DNA from: HGM13634 sp045537285
GTDB lineage: Bacteria; Bacillota; Clostridia; TANB77; CAG-508
Length of the DNA: 21,093 bases
NCBI GenBank assembly: GCA_045537285.1
Contig: JAZSPC010000004.1
Coordinates: 1 to 21,093, forward strand
Direction of reading: 5' to 3'
The position numbers were made by a program, and so were the translations under genes. The stretch's first letter is position 1, and every line of letters begins with the position of its first letter. The notes under the pieces were generated by a model. It did not search any database and was not told the DNA's origin. It worked only from the letters and a program-made list of their open reading frames with translations. Positions 6,558 to 15,514 of the stretch are shown here, piece after piece.

Positions 6558-9185
6558 TTATCTAGCACTACCATCATATCTCTTATATCCATGTAATGAC
6601 TTTCTGCTTGTTTTTACCTCCGGATCTTCAATTTCACATATATATTCTCCTAAATCTATATCCGAAACCATTGTTAATATATCTATAAGTTGTTGTGTAG
6701 TATAAATCTCTGATAATTTTTGTTGTATTATTCTTCTTCTATTCGCCTTACTATATTCTTTTAAATCAGATGATAGCATTGTTTTTGCAACACAAGATAT
6801 AACACTAGTTGCCCAACGTCCTTCTCTTTTGTCATTTGCTATAACGTGATTAGCTGTAAATACTATATTTTCTCTTTCTTTTGTCATTTCACTTTTTCTC
6901 AAATTACCTAACACCATTAAATCCTTATATTTAAAGAAATATGTAGCATTGTTCATAGCGAATCTAAGCTCAGTATCCTTATCTTCATAATATCTTTCTG
7001 CAATAACAACACTGTTTAAGCCAATTGTTCCTGTTTCATCTGGTATTACATAAAATTCATAGTTATAAAAAGGGCTATCACTAGCTAAATCCGTATTTGC
7101 TTTATATGCATTTAGCATTCTTATAAACCTTTCACGCTCATTTGGATCTATTATAAATTTTCCGGTTTGCCTTGTACTTGCCTCCGTACCAATTGAACCA
7201 TATCCATAACTATATATATCACTATTCTTTTTAGTTAAGCTATTTAACCCTGTTAATCTTATAGCAGAATTTCTTTCTAACTCCCTCATTGTTCTGCTAT
7301 TTATTACTCTCCTAGCCTCATCACTTCTAACAATTCCGTCACTCGCTAATTGTGTTAAATCTTTTTCAAATATAAGATTTCTTCTATATAAATCAAATAT
7401 ATCTTTTTCAAGTACATAACCATTTTTAATTAATCTTAATCTTTCATCATATTCTATATTTGGGGCATTTACCAAATTAAAATAAATTTTATTTAAGTGT
7501 TCCACAGATAGTTTTTCTTCTTTTACTAATTTAGTTACCTCTTCTAAATTTATTAATCCCTCATTAAATAGTTCTATTAATAAACTCTGATTACTCCATT
7601 CCGAAATAGCATTTAAGGTAATTATTCTTTCTTTATAAAATTCCTTAACTGCTTCATTATATTGTTTACCTTCAAAAGTTTCTATAATTTTTTGCATTAT
7701 AATGTTCGAATCTAATTCTAATGTTTCTTTATCTTTATCAGTAATAAATAATTCTTTATATAATTGCAAATAATTCTTATATCTGTTGGCAATTTCCTCA
7801 TCTTGTAAATTATCTTTTACTTGTTGATAATATAAAATTAAGTCTTCAAAACTTATACTATTAGATAAATCTATTTCCCCTTTTATTATCCTTATATCTT
7901 CCAAAGAAATCTCTTTTAAATTGTATAATTCAATAATTTTAGATACATCCAAATTGTATCTTTGATATACATATATTAAGTTATCTACTGATAATGTAGT
8001 TATTTCTTGTAAATCTTTTTGTGAAAAAATTATATCTATATATTCACTGTCTATATCGCATAGGTTTATTTCTTTATTATTAACTCTTTCTCTATAATTT
8101 TCAATTTGTTTTCTAGATAAAAATGTGTGTTCAGTAAATTGAGATATACATCTTCTTATATCTTTAACAGAATATTTTATTTTTTCCATCTCATATTCAT
8201 CATCTGTATTCTTTTGCAGCTCACAAATAATCTCTGCATTGTTTGATTTTATATTAGCCAGTATTCCTTGCAGTATTTCTTTTACACTAAGGCACCTCTC
8301 ATCTTCTATATATCGTCCTTCTAGACCTTCTTCAAATCTATAAGCTGAAACCAATAATAATTTATCCATATCAAGATACTGTGCATATTCTCTTAGAGTA
8401 TCTTTTATACTTGGTAATAAATTTTCAAAATCCACATTTTCTACAAGCTGTCTATATTCTGAATCATCTTCTATGTTTCTTAAAACTTCTAATTCATTTG
8501 CTTTAATCCCTGTTTCTAATACTGCATTTTCCAGTATCATCGTTCTAACATAATCACCAAATTGTTCATCGACAAAGATATTTGAAAAATCTGTTAAGAT
8601 TATAGATTGTAACACATATTCTAAACCTAACTCATCTGTATCTTTATCTTTAAAATTTGAATCTACTTCATCAAATCTTTTTTGTGCTTTACTGCTGCTT
8701 ATTTTAATTCCTTCTAAAAGCTCCTTTGAATCTACAACATCAAGCTTAAATTTTTCTTGTTCTTCATTATAATAGTAATATATCAATACCTTATTTATAC
8801 CTTTTGCTAATTTTTTAGCTTTTTCATAATTAGGCTTTTGTTCATGTAACTGAATATGATATGTTGATGACTTTTCAAAAAAATCTTTTGAAGCCATAGT
8901 AAAGTATTGTTTTTTTAATATATCTATTTGTTGCTCTATAAGTTTTATATTCTCTCTATAATTTAAAACCATTAATAATACAAATTTTTCTTTATCTATA
9001 TACTCTTCATTTTCTATTAAAAATTTTTCTATTTCTTCTTTTTTTCCCTGGCTATCACTAAATTTTTCTAAGTATTCCTCAACAACTTGTATATTATTAC
9101 AAAAATGTATAATATCATCATTTCTTACCAATAAATATACTTCTTTTAATATTTGTTTTAGACTCATTTTACTGACTCTACTCAT
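6558..9185 (-). CDS. Large protein of unknown function with tandem 14-residue helical repeats, 875 aa
   Basis: I recognise no catalytic motif. The N-terminal half is charged and helical, without a signal peptide or membrane spans. Between about 356 and 630 runs a repeat of about 14 residues, consensus [LIV]-[SN]-x-E-[DHE]-[LIV]-x-x-[LIV]-[YV]. Clear copies start at 398, 412, 426, 444, 531, 545, 559, 577, 591, 605 and 619. Within each block the step is 14, occasionally 18. The last 200 residues look globular (YEFYVIPDETGTIGLNSVVIAERYY at 709-733 and a basic RRRIIQQKL at 816-824). The ATG at 9183-9185 has GGGGGA 8 bases upstream. The gene is monocistronic, with a promoter at 9219-9247 and terminator at 6523-6549. 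The tail resembles a binding scaffold plus a C-terminal domain; this is inference. Confidence 0.82.
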   Translation of the reverse strand: MSRVSKMSLKQILKEVYLLVRNDDIIHFCNNIQVVEEYLEKFSDSQGKKEEIEKFLIENEEYIDKEKFVLLMVLNYRENIKLIEQQIDILKKQYFTMASKDFFEKSSTYHIQLHEQKPNYEKAKKLAKGINKVLIYYYYNEEQEKFKLDVVDSKELLEGIKISSSKAQKRFDEVDSNFKDKDTDELGLEYVLQSIILTDFSNIFVDEQFGDYVRTMILENAVLETGIKANELEVLRNIEDDSEYRQLVENVDFENLLPSIKDTLREYAQYLDMDKLLLVSAYRFEEGLEGRYIEDERCLSVKEILQGILANIKSNNAEIICELQKNTDDEYEMEKIKYSVKDIRRCISQFTEHTFLSRKQIENYRERVNNKEINLCDIDSEYIDIIFSQKDLQEITTLSVDNLIYVYQRYNLDVSKIIELYNLKEISLEDIRIIKGEIDLSNSISFEDLILYYQQVKDNLQDEEIANRYKNYLQLYKELFITDKDKETLELDSNIIMQKIIETFEGKQYNEAVKEFYKERIITLNAISEWSNQSLLIELFNEGLINLEEVTKLVKEEKLSVEHLNKIYFNLVNAPNIEYDERLRLIKNGYVLEKDIFDLYRRNLIFEKDLTQLASDGIVRSDEARRVINSRTMRELERNSAIRLTGLNSLTKKNSDIYSYGYGSIGTEASTRQTGKFIIDPNERERFIRMLNAYKANTDLASDSPFYNYEFYVIPDETGTIGLNSVVIAERYYEDKDTELRFAMNNATYFFKYKDLMVLGNLRKSEMTKERENIVFTANHVIANDKREGRWATSVISCVAKTMLSSDLKEYSKANRRRIIQQKLSEIYTTQQLIDILTMVSDIDLGEYICEIEDPEVKTSRKSLHGYKRYDGSAR

Positions 9186-9218
9186 ATATATATTCCCCCA
9201 TATTTTAATCCATCTTAT

Positions 9219-9247
9219 ATAATATCATATTTTATGTTAATTTGCAA
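9219..9247 (-). promoter_or_regulatory. Sigma-A promoter of the 875-aa gene
   Basis: On the minus strand TTGCAA (9242-9247) and TATTAT (9219-9224) are 17 bases apart, giving a leader of roughly 28 bases. Confidence 0.6.
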
Positions 9248-9257
9248 GATATAATAA

Positions 9258-9282
9258 AAGATAGGTTTATATAACCTATCTT
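9258..9282 (-). terminator. Rho-independent terminator after the 74-aa gene
   Basis: A perfect 10-bp stem (AAGATAGGTT / AACCTATCTT) with a 5-base loop is followed on the minus strand by TTATTATAT. It lies 14 bases past the stop codon at 9296. Confidence 0.75.
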
Positions 9283-9295
9283 AATATCATTTTAA

Positions 9296-9520
9296 TTATG
9301 CTGGAATGTGTCGAAAAACAGTATTAAACATATCAGCAATATCTTTCGCATCTTCATCAATATCTTCTTTCAAATCATTAATTCTTTGATTTGTCTCTTC
9401 GAACTTCTTCTCAAACTTTTCATCTAATGCATCAATTTTATGACTTAATTTTATTACTGATGATTGAACTAATATTTGGGATTCTAATACTAAATCAATT
9501 TTTTGTTTAATTTCTTCCAT
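9296..9520 (-). CDS. Small coiled-coil protein of unknown function, 74 aa
   Basis: The protein is soluble, highly charged and almost entirely heptad-patterned (roughly residues 3-62: IDLVL, LSHKIDALDEKF, INDLKEDIDEDAKDIADMF), so a coiled coil that oligomerises or docks on a partner is likely. The function is unknown. The ATG at 9518-9520 has AAAGGAGAG about 8 bases upstream. The frame stays open further up to a TTG at 9559, but no ribosome binding site supports that start. It lies 94 bases downstream of the YihY-like gene, with a weak promoter between them, and is followed by a clear terminator. Confidence 0.8.
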   Translation of the reverse strand: MEEIKQKIDLVLESQILVQSSVIKLSHKIDALDEKFEKKFEETNQRINDLKEDIDEDAKDIADMFNTVFRHIPA

Positions 9521-9568
9521 TTTGAGCACTCTCCTTTCTAAAAAAGTTAGCTCCCTCAAATTAAAATC

Positions 9569-9597
9569 AGTTTAATATATAGTATCCAAAAAGTCAA
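9569..9597 (-). promoter_or_regulatory. Weak candidate promoter of the 74-aa gene
   Basis: On the minus strand TTGACT (9592-9597) is followed after 17 bases by TAAACT (9569-9574). The -35 is good, the -10 matches at four of six positions. Confidence 0.4.
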
Positions 9598-9614
9598 TAT
9601 ATTTTTACAAAAAT

Positions 9615-10442
9615 TTAAATTATATTTCCGACATTTTTCGCAATTATTTTGTTAATCATTGCACCTATCAAAATGCTATACATACACGCATATATCCACA
9701 ACATTGCTAAAACAACTGTTGTAAGGCTTCCATACATTAAGGAAAATCCTGTAAAAACTTCTACATATATTGAGTAAAATATTGATACTATATTACAAGC
9801 TACTGCCGCAAATAATGCTCCTAGTATTTGGCTCCTTAATTTATAATGATGTTTTGGTATAAATCTATAAACAAATGTCAGTATTATTGTTAATGAAATT
9901 ATACTTATTAATATTTTACTTTTTAATAAAATATTAATTACCGTACTAAATATATTAAATCTTTGTTGTAAAAATATATTAATCATGTTCCCAAAAACCA
10001 ATAATAAAAGTGTTAACACTATTGCAATAATAAATACGATGGTAGATATTAAGGCTCTTAATCTAAACCATATATAATTTTTAGTTTCATTTTTTGCTTC
10101 ATATATAACACTTAGTCCTTTACATAGTGCAAAAAAACCTTTTCCTGCTGACCATAAAGTAAATATTGCCGATATTGTAATTGTACTTATAGATTTTGAA
10201 TAAGTTTCTTTAACAATACTAATAATTGCTTCATTCAAAATATTGCTTGGGGCAATTCCTTCAAGAATATATATAAAGAATTCTTCATTTATCCCCAAAT
10301 ATTGAGCTAGTGTTAAAATAAGTATTATTAGTGGAATAAATGAAAGAATTGTATAATAAGAACAAGCTGCTGCGTGTTCATCTATACGATTTGTATTTAT
10401 GTTTTCTATTATAAAATTAAATTTATTAATTATTTTTTTCAT
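9615..10442 (-). CDS. YihY/BrkB-family integral membrane protein
   Basis: A multi-pass inner-membrane protein of the YihY/UPF0761 family, whose function is not settled; the old name ribonuclease BN is an error. The 275 residues contain about six hydrophobic spans (roughly 33-50, 84-110, 130-155, 176-196, 207-228, 238-265). Family signatures are the early AAACSYYTILSFIPL segment (24-38) and the late YGSLTTVVLAMLWIY segment (237-251), followed by LIGAMIN where many members have GAEIN. Length is normal. The ATG at 10440-10442 has AGGTGA just upstream. A perfect TATAAT lies ahead of it (10454-10459) but without a usable -35, so its promoter is unclear. It follows the mntP terminator. Confidence 0.92.
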   Translation of the reverse strand: MKKIINKFNFIIENINTNRIDEHAAACSYYTILSFIPLIILILTLAQYLGINEEFFIYILEGIAPSNILNEAIISIVKETYSKSISTITISAIFTLWSAGKGFFALCKGLSVIYEAKNETKNYIWFRLRALISTIVFIIAIVLTLLLLVFGNMINIFLQQRFNIFSTVINILLKSKILISIISLTIILTFVYRFIPKHHYKLRSQILGALFAAVACNIVSIFYSIYVEVFTGFSLMYGSLTTVVLAMLWIYACMYSILIGAMINKIIAKNVGNII

Positions 10443-10463
10443 AAATCACCTGCATTATAAAAT

Positions 10464-10499
10464 AAAAAGTAGAAATCTTTTTATTAATTTCTACTTTTT
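10464..10499 (-). terminator. Rho-independent terminator after mntP
   Basis: A perfect 13-bp stem (AAAAAGTAGAAAT / ATTTCTACTTTTT) surrounds a 10-base loop. On the minus strand it is followed by ATTTTATAAT. It lies about 30 bases past the mntP stop. Confidence 0.75.
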
Positions 10500-10530
10500 T
10501 TACTCTATTTATTCATATTATTTTCGCTTC

Positions 10531-11091
10531 TTATAATATATCTAAATGCTCTAACAAAATTTTTGCACCTAATATAATTAAAATTAATCCTCCTGCAAAT
10601 TCTGCCTTTTTCTCATATTTGCATCCAAATACATTGCCTATCTTTACACCAACTATTGATATTGCAAAAGTTATTATTCCAATTAAACTAATTGCTAACC
10701 ATACATCTACTTTCAAAAACGCAAAAGTTATTCCAACAGCTAATGCGTCAATACTGGTTGCTACTGCTAATATTAGCATATCTTTAAATTTAATACTGTC
10801 ATTTGCAATTTCCGTTTCCTTTGAGATTGCTTCTTTTAACATATTCATGCCTATTATTCCTAATAATACAAAAGCAATCCAGTGATCTATACTTTGTATT
10901 TTTTCTTGAAAATTAATTCCTAATATATAACCTATAAATGGCATTAATGCTTGGAATACTCCAAAATACGCAGCTATAATACAAGCTTTTTTCCAATTCA
11001 TTTTAGGCATTGATAACCCTTTACAAACAGCAACTGCAAAAGCATCCGTTGCTAGCCCAACACTTAGAATTATTAGCTCTATTATTCCCAT
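10531..11091 (-). CDS. mntP: Manganese efflux pump MntP
   Basis: MntP exports Mn2+ across the cytoplasmic membrane and protects against manganese overload. The 186 residues form the usual two-fold repeat of three helices each. The conserved aspartates D16 (GLATDAFAVA) and D115 (ATSIDALAVG) lie in the matching motifs, and the central loop carries GMNMLKEA. A TTG four codons upstream opens the same frame (11103). The ATG at 11089-11091 is preferred because GGGGG lies 5 bases upstream and the resulting N-terminus MGIIELIILSVGLATDAF fits the family. Only 23 bases separate it from the upstream CorC-like gene, so the two form an operon. There is no room for the yybP-ykoY Mn riboswitch often found before mntP. 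Confidence 0.95.
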   Translation of the reverse strand: MGIIELIILSVGLATDAFAVAVCKGLSMPKMNWKKACIIAAYFGVFQALMPFIGYILGINFQEKIQSIDHWIAFVLLGIIGMNMLKEAISKETEIANDSIKFKDMLILAVATSIDALAVGITFAFLKVDVWLAISLIGIITFAISIVGVKIGNVFGCKYEKKAEFAGGLILIILGAKILLEHLDIL

Positions 11092-11114
11092 TATTTCCCC
11101 CAATAAACATTATA

Positions 11115-12425
11115 TTAATTATTTTCTTCTTTTATTTCTACTGCTTTATTTTTACATGCTTTAACTTTTATAATTCTTTTATCTTCATATTCTTCTATTC
11201 TATATGTTACTTTTTCTGTTTCTATTACTGGATTTTCATTATCCCCTGGAATTCTTCCTAACAATTCTATTAAATATCCTGACAAAGTATCATATTCGCC
11301 ATCTGGTATCTCTATTTCTAATATCTTCTTAGTAGCATATATAGAAACATTTCCATTTATGATAAAAGTATTTTCATCTATCTTTTCATAATCTAATTCT
11401 ACATCATCATATTCATCAAAAATATTTCCAACTAATTCTTCTAAAATATCTTCCATTGTAATAATTCCAGATGTTCCGCCGTATTCATCAAGCACAATTG
11501 CCATATGCATTTTATTTCTTTGTAAATCTTTAAACAAGTCATTGATAGGCTTATTTTCAGAAACAAAATATGGCTTTCTCATTATATTTTTTACTTTACC
11601 ATCTTTTTGTTTTTTAAAAAATTTTAACAAATCTTTAGTATAAAGTATACCTTTAATATCATCAATACTCTCGTCATATACTGGAATTCTACTATACTTA
11701 AAATCATCTATTTGAGCCAAAATGTCTGATATATTGTTTTTCATTTCTACTGCAAATATCTCAGTTCTATGTATCATAACTTCTGACACAACTTTATCAT
11801 TAAATTCAAATACATTATTAATTAGTTCTTTTTCCTCTTCTTCTATTGCACCTTTTTCTTCTCCTACGTCAACCATCATTCTTATTTCTTCTTCTGTAAC
11901 TACCTCTTCATCCTGAGCAGATACTCCAAAAAGTTTAGAAATAAAGTTAGTTGAAAATGTTAAAAATTTTACAAATGGTCCTGTTATAATTGAAATTGTC
12001 CTAATAATCCCAATAACACTGTATGCGACCTTCTCAGAGTTCTTCATAGCGATTCTTTTGGGTACTAATTCACCAAATACTAATGTAAAATATGAAAGTA
12101 TTATTGTAATTAATACAATTGAAATTGTGTTCCATGCACTTACTCCTAATGGCATTAAATTATTTAATATCGGAGCTAAATCATCTGCAAAACTTTCTGA
12201 TGCAAAAGCACTTGATAAAAATCCTGCAAGTGTTATTCCTATTTGAATTGTAGATAAGAATCTACTTGGTTCTTGCATCATTTTATGAATTTGTTTTGCT
12301 TTTTTATTTCCACTTTTTGATTCTTTCTCTATCTTTGCATCATTTAATGATATAAATGCCATCTCTGATGCTGCAAAAAATGCATTTAATGCAATTAAAA
12401 TTATTAATACTAAAACTTGTATCAT
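11115..12425 (-). CDS. CNNM/DUF21-CBS-CorC_HlyC membrane protein (hemolysin C-like)
   Basis: This family is linked to Mg2+/Co2+ transport or sensing; the name hemolysin is historical. Order of domains in 436 residues: an N-terminal CNNM (DUF21) membrane domain with spans at about 1-25, 60-75, 98-120 and 133-165; then FGELVPKRIA (117-126), a hallmark of the family; a linker with an acidic helix (171-200); a pair of CBS domains (about 215-335) with DEYGGTSGIITMED at 313-326; and a CorC_HlyC domain (about 345-425). The ATG at 12423-12425 has GAGG about 9 bases upstream. It lies 56 bases downstream of ileS beyond a hairpin and 23 bases before mntP, suggesting a joint role in divalent-metal homeostasis. 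Confidence 0.94.
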   Translation of the reverse strand: MIQVLVLIILIALNAFFAASEMAFISLNDAKIEKESKSGNKKAKQIHKMMQEPSRFLSTIQIGITLAGFLSSAFASESFADDLAPILNNLMPLGVSAWNTISIVLITIILSYFTLVFGELVPKRIAMKNSEKVAYSVIGIIRTISIITGPFVKFLTFSTNFISKLFGVSAQDEEVVTEEEIRMMVDVGEEKGAIEEEEKELINNVFEFNDKVVSEVMIHRTEIFAVEMKNNISDILAQIDDFKYSRIPVYDESIDDIKGILYTKDLLKFFKKQKDGKVKNIMRKPYFVSENKPINDLFKDLQRNKMHMAIVLDEYGGTSGIITMEDILEELVGNIFDEYDDVELDYEKIDENTFIINGNVSIYATKKILEIEIPDGEYDTLSGYLIELLGRIPGDNENPVIETEKVTYRIEEYEDKRIIKVKACKNKAVEIKEENN

Positions 12426-12451
12426 TTGAAATTTCCTCTCTTAATTAAAAT

Positions 12452-12479
12452 ACTAAAAAGGGATAAATCCCTTTTTAGT
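12452..12479 (-). terminator. Terminator-like hairpin after ileS
   Basis: A perfect stem (ACTAAAAAGGGAT with ATCCCTTTTTAGT) closes a very short loop just past the ileS stop at 12482. The T-run lies within the 3' arm and is continued by ATTTTAAT on the minus strand. No promoter is obvious between it and the CorC-like gene, so termination may be partial. Confidence 0.65.
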
Positions 12480-12481
12480 TA

Positions 12482-15235
12482 CTATTTTAATGCTTCACTA
12501 CATTTATGACATATTGTTGGATTTTCTTTGTATTCTCCAACAGTTGTAGAATACATCCAACATCTCTCACATTTTTCTCCATCTGCAACAGCTACTTCTA
12601 CGCTAAATTCTTTTGCTTCTTTTACTTCTACGCCTGATACTATAAATACTTCTTGTAGTAATTCTTCTTTATCTGCTAAAAATTCGTGGTTTTCTTTATC
12701 TGCATTTATTATAACTTTTGCATTTAAAGAATGTCCTATAACTTTTTCTGCTCTCGCAACTTCTAATGCCTTTGCTGCTTCATCTTTTATTTTTATAATT
12801 CTGTTCCATTTTTCTTCTAGTTCTTTATTTTCATATGCTGGATTCACTTTTGGCCAGTATTCTAGCATTATACTCTCTTGATTTTCATTTTCTTTATGTG
12901 GCATATATTTCCAAATTTCTTCTGCTGTAAAACATGTCATTGGAGCTATTATTCTAACTAATGCGCTTAATATTTCATACATTGTAAATTGTGCAGCTCT
13001 TCTTTTTGTACTTTCTTTTTTGCTTGTATATAATCTATCTTTTATTATATCTAAATAGAAGTTACTCATATCTACAACACAGAATGTATTTATTGCTTGA
13101 TATGCTTTATTAAAATCATATTCATCAAATGCTTTCGTACATTCTTCTATTAAGTGATTTAATTTGATTAATGCAAACTTATCTAATTCTTCTAAATCTT
13201 TATATGCAACTGGTTCATTTACATTATAATCACTTATATTTCCTAATATGTATCTTGCTGTGTTTCTTATTTTTCTATACACTTCTGATACTTGTTTCAT
13301 TATATTAGTTGAAATACTTACATCAGATTTATAGTCAGAAGATAATACCCATAATCTTACAATATCAACACCAAATTCTTTTATTAAAGTTTGTGGTGCT
13401 ATAACATTTCCTATTGACTTAGACATTTTTCTTCCTTGCTCATCTACTGTATAACCATGTGTTAATACTTCTTTATATGGTGCTTTTCCTTTTGTTGCAA
13501 CAGCTGTTAATAGTGATGATTGGAACCATCCTCTATATTGGTCACTTCCTTCTAAATATAGATTTGCTTCTGGTAGTCCTCTTTGTGCAACTACTGATTC
13601 ATGTGTAGAACCAGAATCAAACCATACGTCCATTATATCTGTTTCCTTCTTAAATTCTGTACTTCCACATTCACTACATTTACATCCATCTGGCATTAAT
13701 TCTTTTGCATCTAAATCAAACCAAGTATTTGAACCTTTTTTGGCAAATATTTTTTGTACTTTTTCTAAACTTTCGTCTGTTACATATTCTTTGCCACATT
13801 TATCACAATAGAATATCGGTATTGGTACACCCCAAGTTCTTTGTCTTGATATACACCAGTCATTTCTTTCTTCTACCATCTTAGTTATTCTTTCTTCTCC
13901 CCAAGCTGGTATCCATTTTACACTTTTTATTGCTTCAAGTGTTTGTTTTCTAAATCCATCAACTGATGCAAACCATTGATTTGTTGCTCTATATATTACT
14001 GGCTTTTTACATCTCCAACAATGTGGGTATGAGTGCATTAGATCTTGTTTGTGTAATAACAATCCGTGCTCTTCTAACCATTCGATTATAGCTTTATCTG
14101 ATTTAGCATAAAACATTCCAGCAAATGGTCCTGCACCTTCTGTTTGGTGACCTTTTTCATCTATTGTAACAACTATTTCTAATCCGTTTTTTAAACCACA
14201 TAAATAGTCTTCTTTACCATAACCAGGAGCAGTATGTACAGCACCTGTACCTGTTTCTAATTCTACTGCAACTGTATCATCGCTTCCCATTACCACTCTT
14301 GATGTTCTTGGTAAAAATGGATGGTTACATAGAACACCTTCTAATTCTTTACCTTTGAATGTTTTTACTATTTTATATTCAGGTTTACCAGCCATTTCCA
14401 TTACTTTTGAAACTAATTCTTTTGCCATTATATATTTTTCATTTTCGTATTCAACTACCCCATATTCAAATTCAGGGTCTATTGTAATACCCATGTTTCC
14501 TGGTAATGTCCATGGTGTTGTAGTCCATATTACGAAAAATGTATTTTCTTTATCAAATAATCCTTTTGAATCTTCTACTGGGAATTTAACATATGCTGAT
14601 GTATTTTTAGAATCTTTGTATTCTATTTCAGCTTCTGCTAATGCTGTTTCACAGTCTGTACACCAATATACAGGTTTTAACCCTTTATATATATACCCTT
14701 TTTTGTACATATCTGCAAAAACACCAACTTGTTTTGCTTCAACTTCTGGTTGGTATGTTATATATGGATGTTCCCAATCTCCTAATACACCTAATCTTTT
14801 AAACCCTTCTGTTTGTTTTACTATATAGTCTTGATTAAAACTTTTACAAGTATCTCTAAATTGACTTACTGGTATTTCATCTCTTTTTAATCCTAATGCT
14901 TGTATTGCTTTTGTTTCTGTTGGCATACCATGTGTATCATATCCTGGTATAAATGGTGTGTAATATCCTTGTAAGTTTTTGTATCTCACTATGCTGTCTT
15001 TTAATATTTTATTTAAGGCATGACCTATATGTATTTCACCATTTGCATATGGTGGTCCATCATGTAATACAAATGGCTCTTTCCCTTCATTTTTCTTTAA
15101 CATTTTTTCATATAAACCATTATTAAAGATTCCTTCTAATATTTTAGGTTCATTTTCCGGCAGATTGCCTCTCATTGGAAATTCTGTTTTCGGCAAATTA
15201 AGTGTTGCTCCATAATCTTTCTTTTCTTCACACAT
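12482..15235 (-). CDS. ileS: Isoleucyl-tRNA synthetase
   Basis: Charges tRNA-Ile with isoleucine in the cytosol. A class I synthetase of 917 residues, the bacterial type length. The HIGH motif is at 69-72 (GEIHIGHA) and KMSKS at 603-607 (GRKMSKSIGN). A CP1 editing domain lies between them, including WTTTPWT and the GTGAVHTAPG region. The C-terminus carries a zinc site C889-x2-C892...C909-x2-C912. The first in-frame ATG (15259) lacks a ribosome binding site. The ATG at 15233-15235 has AAAGGA 8 bases upstream and gives the natural N-terminus MCEEKKDYGATLNLP. Expression is controlled by an Ile-specific T-box leader directly upstream, so the gene should be induced when tRNA-Ile is uncharged. Confidence 0.98.
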   Translation of the reverse strand: MCEEKKDYGATLNLPKTEFPMRGNLPENEPKILEGIFNNGLYEKMLKKNEGKEPFVLHDGPPYANGEIHIGHALNKILKDSIVRYKNLQGYYTPFIPGYDTHGMPTETKAIQALGLKRDEIPVSQFRDTCKSFNQDYIVKQTEGFKRLGVLGDWEHPYITYQPEVEAKQVGVFADMYKKGYIYKGLKPVYWCTDCETALAEAEIEYKDSKNTSAYVKFPVEDSKGLFDKENTFFVIWTTTPWTLPGNMGITIDPEFEYGVVEYENEKYIMAKELVSKVMEMAGKPEYKIVKTFKGKELEGVLCNHPFLPRTSRVVMGSDDTVAVELETGTGAVHTAPGYGKEDYLCGLKNGLEIVVTIDEKGHQTEGAGPFAGMFYAKSDKAIIEWLEEHGLLLHKQDLMHSYPHCWRCKKPVIYRATNQWFASVDGFRKQTLEAIKSVKWIPAWGEERITKMVEERNDWCISRQRTWGVPIPIFYCDKCGKEYVTDESLEKVQKIFAKKGSNTWFDLDAKELMPDGCKCSECGSTEFKKETDIMDVWFDSGSTHESVVAQRGLPEANLYLEGSDQYRGWFQSSLLTAVATKGKAPYKEVLTHGYTVDEQGRKMSKSIGNVIAPQTLIKEFGVDIVRLWVLSSDYKSDVSISTNIMKQVSEVYRKIRNTARYILGNISDYNVNEPVAYKDLEELDKFALIKLNHLIEECTKAFDEYDFNKAYQAINTFCVVDMSNFYLDIIKDRLYTSKKESTKRRAAQFTMYEILSALVRIIAPMTCFTAEEIWKYMPHKENENQESIMLEYWPKVNPAYENKELEEKWNRIIKIKDEAAKALEVARAEKVIGHSLNAKVIINADKENHEFLADKEELLQEVFIVSGVEVKEAKEFSVEVAVADGEKCERCWMYSTTVGEYKENPTICHKCSEALK

Positions 15236-15265
15236 AAATATCTTCCTTTCTAGTACCATATATAC

Positions 15266-15294
15266 AAAAAACTCGCCCTGTATAAGGACGAGTT
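15266..15294 (-). terminator. T-box-controlled terminator before ileS
   Basis: On the minus strand AACTCGTCC pairs with GGGCGAGTT (9 bp, one G-U pair) around a 7-base loop, followed by a run of six T. The stem begins 7 bases past the T-box sequence, the usual arrangement for mutually exclusive terminator and antiterminator. Confidence 0.92.
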
Positions 15295-15508
15295 CAAATT
15301 TCGCGGTACCACCTTAATTTATATATTAAAATTAATATACATCTTAAATATCTCTAACGCAGACTTACGACTTATTTTACTAAGATTTCAAATAAGCAAC
15401 TAATAAAGTGATAATAAGTAAAATTTCTTCCTACCAAACTTACACCCAATGTTCGGCTCTCTTTTAGGGAAATAGGACTTACCGTGTCTTTATTTTTGTT
15501 TTTAATAT
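15266..15508 (-). ncRNA. T-box leader of ileS (isoleucine, AUC specifier)
   Basis: The minus strand carries the T-box sequence AAGGTGGTACCGCG at 15302-15315, one base off the usual AGGGTGGNACCGCG. Its UGGU bulge can pair with ACCA of tRNA-Ile. Stem I can be built from AATAAAG (15488-15494) with CTTTATT (15402-15408) and AAGT with ACTT. This leaves an internal loop whose 3' side holds ATTATCA, so the specifier is AUC at 15410-15412, an Ile codon. The AGAGAGCC stretch (15454-15461) is the usual conserved element of stem I. The leader ends in a competing terminator at 15266-15294. Binding of uncharged tRNA-Ile should stabilise the antiterminator and allow ileS transcription. It fills the 345-base gap between ileS and the 108-aa gene. 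Confidence 0.96.
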
Positions 15509-15514
15509 GTAAAT

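Noticed and set aside
3098..9185. A defence island made of the HD, Nudix and large unknown proteins
   Set aside because: The HD and Nudix genes look like ordinary nucleotide-clean-up enzymes, each unit has its own promoter and terminator, and there is no nuclease, helicase, reverse transcriptase or toxin-antitoxin signature.
9521..9559. TTG at 9559 as start of the 74-aa coiled-coil gene
   Set aside because: No ribosome binding site precedes it, whereas AAAGGAGAG is well placed for the ATG at 9518-9520.
10454..10459. TATAAT upstream of the YihY-like gene as a promoter
   Set aside because: The box is perfect, but the position for the -35 reads AAAAAG, and transcription would start at the ribosome binding site.
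14355..14828. Plus-strand open frame of 157 codons inside ileS
   Set aside because: It is a shadow of the ileS coding sequence in the opposite strand, without a start signal or recognisable motif.
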